Below, one piece after another: positions 60,699-64,000 of a stretch of DNA of 64,000 nt. How positions within the stretch are numbered: position 1 is the stretch's first letter; the number at the start of each line of letters is the position of its first letter. The position numbers and the translations under genes were made by a program. The notes under the pieces were generated by a model. The model was given only the letters and a program-made list of their open reading frames with translations. It was not told the DNA's origin and ran no database searches. Origin of the DNA: Miltoncostaea sp963762825 (lineage in GTDB: Bacteria > Actinomycetota > Thermoleophilia > Miltoncostaeales > Miltoncostaeaceae); assembly GCA_963762825.1 (NCBI GenBank), contig CAVXLZ010000001.1:930001-994000 (forward strand), in the 5' to 3' direction.

Positions 60699-61784
60699 TC
60701 ACTCGACGATCCTCAGCTCCTTGGAGGTGTGCGAGAGCAGTTCGTACCCCTCCTCCCTCAGCACGATCAGGTCCTCGATCCTCACCCCACCCTCGCCCTC
60801 GATGTAGATCCCCGGCTCGATCGTGATCGCCATACCGGCCAGGAGGACGTCGCCGCTCTCCGACCGGACGCCCGGTCGTTCATGGATGACGAGGCCGACG
60901 CCGTGGCCGAGTCCGTGGCCGAAGGCGTCACCGTACCCGGCCGCGGCGATGCGCGCGCGGGCGACCGCGTCGAGCTCGGCACCGGTCATGCCCGGCGCGA
61001 CCGCGGCGAGCGCCGCCTCCTGGGCGTCGAGGCAGATCGCGTAGATCTCCTGCAGTCGCCCGGACGGGGTGCCGGTGGCAACCGTGCGGGTCATGTCCGA
61101 GCAGTAGCCATCGACCACGGCCCCCATGTCGATGACCACGAGCGCGCCCGCGGGAATCGGGTCGGCGCCCGGGACGTGATGGGGGCGCGCTCCGCGCGGC
61201 CCGGACGCCACGATGATCCCGAAGCTCGGGCCCTGTGCGCCCTCGGTGAGCATCGCCTCGTGCAGGGAGAAGGCCACCGCCCGTTCGGTGCGCCCCACGA
61301 TCCCGCGCTCGAGGACCCCGGCGAGGGCGCGATCGACGACCGCCGCCGCCTCGCGCATGGCCGACACCTCGTCCGCGTCCTTGATCTGGCGCAGTTCCTC
61401 GACCACCCCCCGCGTCGTGGTCACCGGTGCCCCCTCCAGCAGGGCGGTGAGGCGTTCGAAGCGCGCCACCGTGAGATCCTCGGCCTCGACGCCGACCGCA
61501 CCTCCCGCCGCGACCTCCGCCGTCGATGAGGCGACGAGGCCGAGCAGATCGCGTGCGCCGACGACCACCTCGGCTCCCCGCACCTGCTCCCGGGCGCTCA
61601 CGGCGTAGCGCGAGTCGGTGACGAGCACCCGGCCACCGGGACCGAGCACCGCGATCCCGTTGGAGCCGACGTATCCGGTCAGGTACCTGACGTTCGCGGC
61701 GTCGGTCACGACGAGCGCGGCGAGGTCCTGCTCGGCCAGCACGGCGAGCAGCCGCTCCTGCCGCTCCACGTGATGCGCGTTCAC
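60699..61784 (-). CDS. pepP: Xaa-Pro aminopeptidase (M24 family)
   Basis: 361 aa from the GTG at 61782-61784. An N-terminal creatinase-like domain (LVVTDAANVRYLTGYVGSNG) precedes the pita-bread metallopeptidase with dinuclear metal ligands in VVIDMGAVVDGYCSDMTRT (two Asp), GHGLGHGVGLVIHERP (His), TIEPGIYIEGEGGVRIEDL (two Glu). Cleaves N-terminal residues before proline. The position between aroQ and efp is conserved in Bacillus (yqhT). GTG overlaps the aroQ stop. Confidence 0.94.
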   Translation of the reverse strand: MNAHHVERQERLLAVLAEQDLAALVVTDAANVRYLTGYVGSNGIAVLGPGGRVLVTDSRYAVSAREQVRGAEVVVGARDLLGLVASSTAEVAAGGAVGVEAEDLTVARFERLTALLEGAPVTTTRGVVEELRQIKDADEVSAMREAAAVVDRALAGVLERGIVGRTERAVAFSLHEAMLTEGAQGPSFGIIVASGPRGARPHHVPGADPIPAGALVVIDMGAVVDGYCSDMTRTVATGTPSGRLQEIYAICLDAQEAALAAVAPGMTGAELDAVARARIAAAGYGDAFGHGLGHGVGLVIHERPGVRSESGDVLLAGMAITIEPGIYIEGEGGVRIEDLIVLREEGYELLSHTSKELRIVE

Positions 61785-62224
61785 GAGAGGCGCGCCGCGA
61801 GGTGGTCGAGCGCGTCGCGGTAGCCGTCGGGGCCCTTGCCCCAAACCGCCGCCGAGGCGATCTCGCGGATCACCGAGATGCGCCGGTGGGGCTCACGGGC
61901 CTCGATGTCCGACAGGTGGACCTCCACGAACGGGGCCCCCATCACCTCGAGGGCATCGCGGATCGACCACTGGTAGTGGGTCCACGCGCCGGGGTTGACG
62001 ATCGCGCCGTCCACCAGGCCGGCGAGGCCGTGGACGTGCTCGAGGAACGCGCCCTCGTGGTTGGTCTGGAAGCACCCCACGCTCATGCCGCGCTCCTCGC
62101 CCCAGCCCCGCACCCGCTCCTCCAGCTCGCGCAGTGTGAGGGTGCCGTAATGGGCAGAGGGACGACGTCCGAGCATGTTGAGGTTGGGCCCGTGGAGGAG
62201 GGCGATGCGCAGCGGACGACTCAC
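61781..62224 (-). CDS. aroQ: Type II 3-dehydroquinate dehydratase
   Basis: 147 aa; third step of the shikimate pathway. IALLHGPNLNMLGRRPSAHY with the catalytic Arg/Tyr loop, FQTNHEGAFLEHVHGL, IVNPGAWTHYQWSIRDAL and VEVHLSDIEAREPHRR with the active-site His. GTG start overlaps the aroB stop (GTGA). Part of the aroC-aroK-aroB-aroQ-pepP-efp operon. Confidence 0.97.
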   Translation of the reverse strand: MSRPLRIALLHGPNLNMLGRRPSAHYGTLTLRELEERVRGWGEERGMSVGCFQTNHEGAFLEHVHGLAGLVDGAIVNPGAWTHYQWSIRDALEVMGAPFVEVHLSDIEAREPHRRISVIREIASAAVWGKGPDGYRDALDHLAARLS

Positions 62225-63321
62225 GGGCGGAGCTCCTCGATCGCCGACACGAGCCGGTCACGGGCGGGACTGATCCGCAGCCGCACGTCCCCGGGCGCGG
62301 AGATCATCACCATGTTGAGGGCGTCGGCACCGGCCTTCTTGTCCCTGCCGATCGCCTCGAGGATCGCCGGGGTCGGCACGTCGTCGTCGAGGCGGGTCGG
62401 CAGCCCGTGGCGGGCGAGGATCCCGGCCACCCGCGGACGCCAGGAGCGGTCCAGCCCCACCGCGCCCTCGGCCAGGCGCAGGGCGGCCAACAGCCCGAGC
62501 GCGATGGCTTCGCCGTGGTGGTACAGCTCGTATCCGGCAGCAGCCTCGATGCCGTGACCGACGGTGTGGCCCAGGTTGAGGGAGGCCCGCATGCCGAGGT
62601 CGCGCTCATCCTGACCCACGACCCCGAGCTTGTGGTCGACGCAACGACGGATGAGGGCGACGAGCTCGTCGCCCGGTCCGGGCAGCGCAGGCCACCCCTC
62701 GACCAGCTCGAAGAGCTCGACTCCGTCGAGCAGGCCGTACTTGACCACCTCTGCGAAACCACAGGCGAGCTCGCGAGCCGGCAGGGTCGAGAGCACGTCG
62801 GTGTCCATCACGACCAGGTCGGGCTGCCAGATGGCGCCCACGTAGTTCTTGCCCTCCGGCAGGTCCACCCCCGTCTTGCCGCCGATCGACGAGTCGACCA
62901 TCGCGAGGAGGGTTGTGGGCAGGTGGACCAACCTCACTCCGCGCTGGTAGGTGGCCGCGACGAAGCCCGCGAGGTCCCCCACGACGCCGCCGCCGAGGGC
63001 GGCCACCGCATCGGTGCGCCGAAGGCCCGCCTCGGCCGCGAGGCGGGTGAGCCGCTCCACCTGCGCGAGGCTCTTCGACCCCTCGCCCGGCGGCACGGTG
63101 GCGGTGATGACCCGGATGCCGCGGTCCTGGAAGGAGGCGCGCGCGCGCCGGGCGAGCTCGGGGAGGTTGCCGTCGCTGACGAGCAGCACCGCCCCCCCCT
63201 CGGGGGCGTGCTCGGCCCAGAGCGCTCCGACGTGATCGAGCAGCTCCCCGCCGAGGTGGATCGGGAAGCGCGCGGCGCCGATCTCGGCCCACAGCGCGGG
63301 CGCGGGAGTCGTGGCGCTCAC
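62221..63321 (-). CDS. aroB: 3-dehydroquinate synthase
   Basis: 366 aa from the GTG at 63319-63321. Second step of aromatic biosynthesis, NAD- and metal-dependent. Signatures: ALGGGVVGDLAGFVAATYQR, LPTTLLAMVDSSIGGKTGVD, CGFAEVVKYGLLDG (metal Glu), NLGHTVGHGIEAAAGYELYH (metal His) and HGEAIALGLLAALRLA. Overlaps aroK by GTGA. Confidence 0.97.
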   Translation of the reverse strand: MSATTPAPALWAEIGAARFPIHLGGELLDHVGALWAEHAPEGGAVLLVSDGNLPELARRARASFQDRGIRVITATVPPGEGSKSLAQVERLTRLAAEAGLRRTDAVAALGGGVVGDLAGFVAATYQRGVRLVHLPTTLLAMVDSSIGGKTGVDLPEGKNYVGAIWQPDLVVMDTDVLSTLPARELACGFAEVVKYGLLDGVELFELVEGWPALPGPGDELVALIRRCVDHKLGVVGQDERDLGMRASLNLGHTVGHGIEAAAGYELYHHGEAIALGLLAALRLAEGAVGLDRSWRPRVAGILARHGLPTRLDDDVPTPAILEAIGRDKKAGADALNMVMISAPGDVRLRISPARDRLVSAIEELRP

Positions 63322-63839
63322 GGCGCAGCCTCGCGCTCGGCCGTCTCGCGCTGGGCCCACGCGGCGACACGGGCTGCCACCTCGTCGGCCGGCCGGTCGG
63401 CATCCACCTCGAGGCCGGCCACCGCCCGGTAGTTCTCCTCGCGCGCAAGCGCGCGGCGCGCGAAGCGGCCGGGGTCGGATGCGAGCGGGCGATCGGAGTC
63501 CTTGACGCGGTCCCAGGCGACCTCGACGCTGGCCCGCAGCCAGACGACGTCGGCCACCCGGCCGACCAGGCCCCGGGTGCGCTCGCTCTCCAGGGCCCCT
63601 CCCCCGAGGGCCAGCACACCGGCCTCGTCGGAGAGCAGCTCGCGGATGGTCCTCTCCTCGGTGCGCCGGAACCACAGCTCGCCGCGGCGCGAGAAGATCT
63701 CGGGGATCGCCATAGACGCCCGCTCCTCGATCTCCCGGTCGAGATCCACGAACGGCCGCCCGAGGCGCGAGGCCACCCGGCGACCCACCGATGTCTTGCC
63801 GGCCCCCATGTACCCGGTGAGTACGAGCCAGCGGGACAC
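63318..63839 (-). CDS. aroK: Shikimate kinase
   Basis: 173 aa, GTG start. P-loop LTGYMGAGKTSVGRRVASRL, shikimate-binding FVDLDREIEE (Asp), LFRRTEERTIREL-like WFRRTEERTIREL, GGGALE and the lid Arg in DSDRPLASDP. The GTG overlaps the aroC TAG (TAGTG), so the aro genes are translationally coupled. Confidence 0.96.
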   Translation of the reverse strand: MSRWLVLTGYMGAGKTSVGRRVASRLGRPFVDLDREIEERASMAIPEIFSRRGELWFRRTEERTIRELLSDEAGVLALGGGALESERTRGLVGRVADVVWLRASVEVAWDRVKDSDRPLASDPGRFARRALAREENYRAVAGLEVDADRPADEVAARVAAWAQRETAEREAAP

Positions 63840-64000
63840 TAGTCGGAGATCTCGACCCGGTAGCGCTCGACGGCGGCATCCAGGTGCGCGATCGAGTCGC
63901 CGCCGAACTTCTCGAGGAGAGCCTGGGCGAGAACGAAGGCGACGGCCGCCTCCGCCACCACCGCGGCCGCCGGGACGGCACAGATGTCGGAGCGCTCTTT
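63839..64000 (-). CDS. aroC: Chorismate synthase (C-terminal end only)
   Basis: The last 53 codons are visible, running off the window. KERSDICAVPAAAVVAEAAV followed by LAQALLEKFGGDSIAHLD is the conserved C-terminus of chorismate synthase (R-SDxCAVPAAxVVAEAM). Final common step of aromatic biosynthesis, FMN-dependent. It heads the aroC-aroK-aroB-aroQ operon on the minus strand. Confidence 0.9.
   Translation of the reverse strand, partial: KERSDICAVPAAAVVAEAAVAFVLAQALLEKFGGDSIAHLDAAVERYRVEISD

Overview
The window is very G+C-rich (about 70% by eye), uses GTG starts often, and is packed with genes joined by 4-nt stop/start overlaps. Gene content points to a high-G+C Gram-positive (Actinomycetota): the orders polA-rpsA-coaE-uvrB and tlyA-nadK-recN ... 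pyrG-NUDIX are those of Mycobacterium-type genomes, and there is an F420-type PPOX protein. A two-subunit glycyl-tRNA synthetase (glyQ+glyS) and a PPDK beside it are unlike typical Actinomycetia, so I infer a deep-branching lineage such as Thermoleophilia; this is inference only.

Layout. 1-10.4 kb, minus strand: uvrB (3' end outside the window), a gene-free ~880 bp stretch with a structured hairpin repeat array, small oxidoreductase and VOC genes, a lytic transglycosylase, coaE, rpsA, a DUF4395-thioredoxin fusion and polA. 10.5-18.1 kb: plus-strand ACT-malic enzyme, tRNA-Leu(CAA), TrkH-type K+ channel, PhnB-like protein, quinone oxidoreductase and small unknowns, with RNase Z and a Usp protein on the minus strand. 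18.1-29.4 kb: an information-processing block on the minus strand, rpoD-dnaG ... dgt-ppdK-glyS-glyQ, with msrA on plus. 29.4-35.6 kb: an accessory block (MalT-like LuxR regulator, MMPL exporter, 75-aa partner, TetR, DedA) lying between glyQ and recO, genes that are neighbours in many bacteria. 35.6-48.4 kb: recO, glutaredoxin, DedA, P1 peptidase, mutM, a thymidine phosphorylase-like gene, a secreted PDZ-TPR protein, dodecin, a UvrD-like helicase, NUDIX hydrolase and M20 peptidase. 48.4-64 kb: pyrG, then a minus-strand block recN-nadK-tlyA-dxs-xseB-nusB-accC-accB-efp-pepP-aroQ-aroB-aroK-aroC whose order also matches Bacillus-type genomes.

Main points for a second look. The accB slot is filled by a 592-aa protein in which a pyruvate-carboxylase-type carboxyltransferase domain has lost its metal-binding residues but is fused to an intact biotin carrier domain. 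The repeat array upstream of uvrB has five copies of a 58-bp hairpin core. A perfect 37-bp palindrome lies between the divergent tetR and MMPL operons. The thymidine phosphorylase-like protein lacks key phosphate/base-contacting residues. Three essential genes look damaged: rpsA (1-nt insertion in the acidic tail), nadK (1-nt insertion) and coaE (no ATG/GTG/TTG start). These may be sequence errors or real features.
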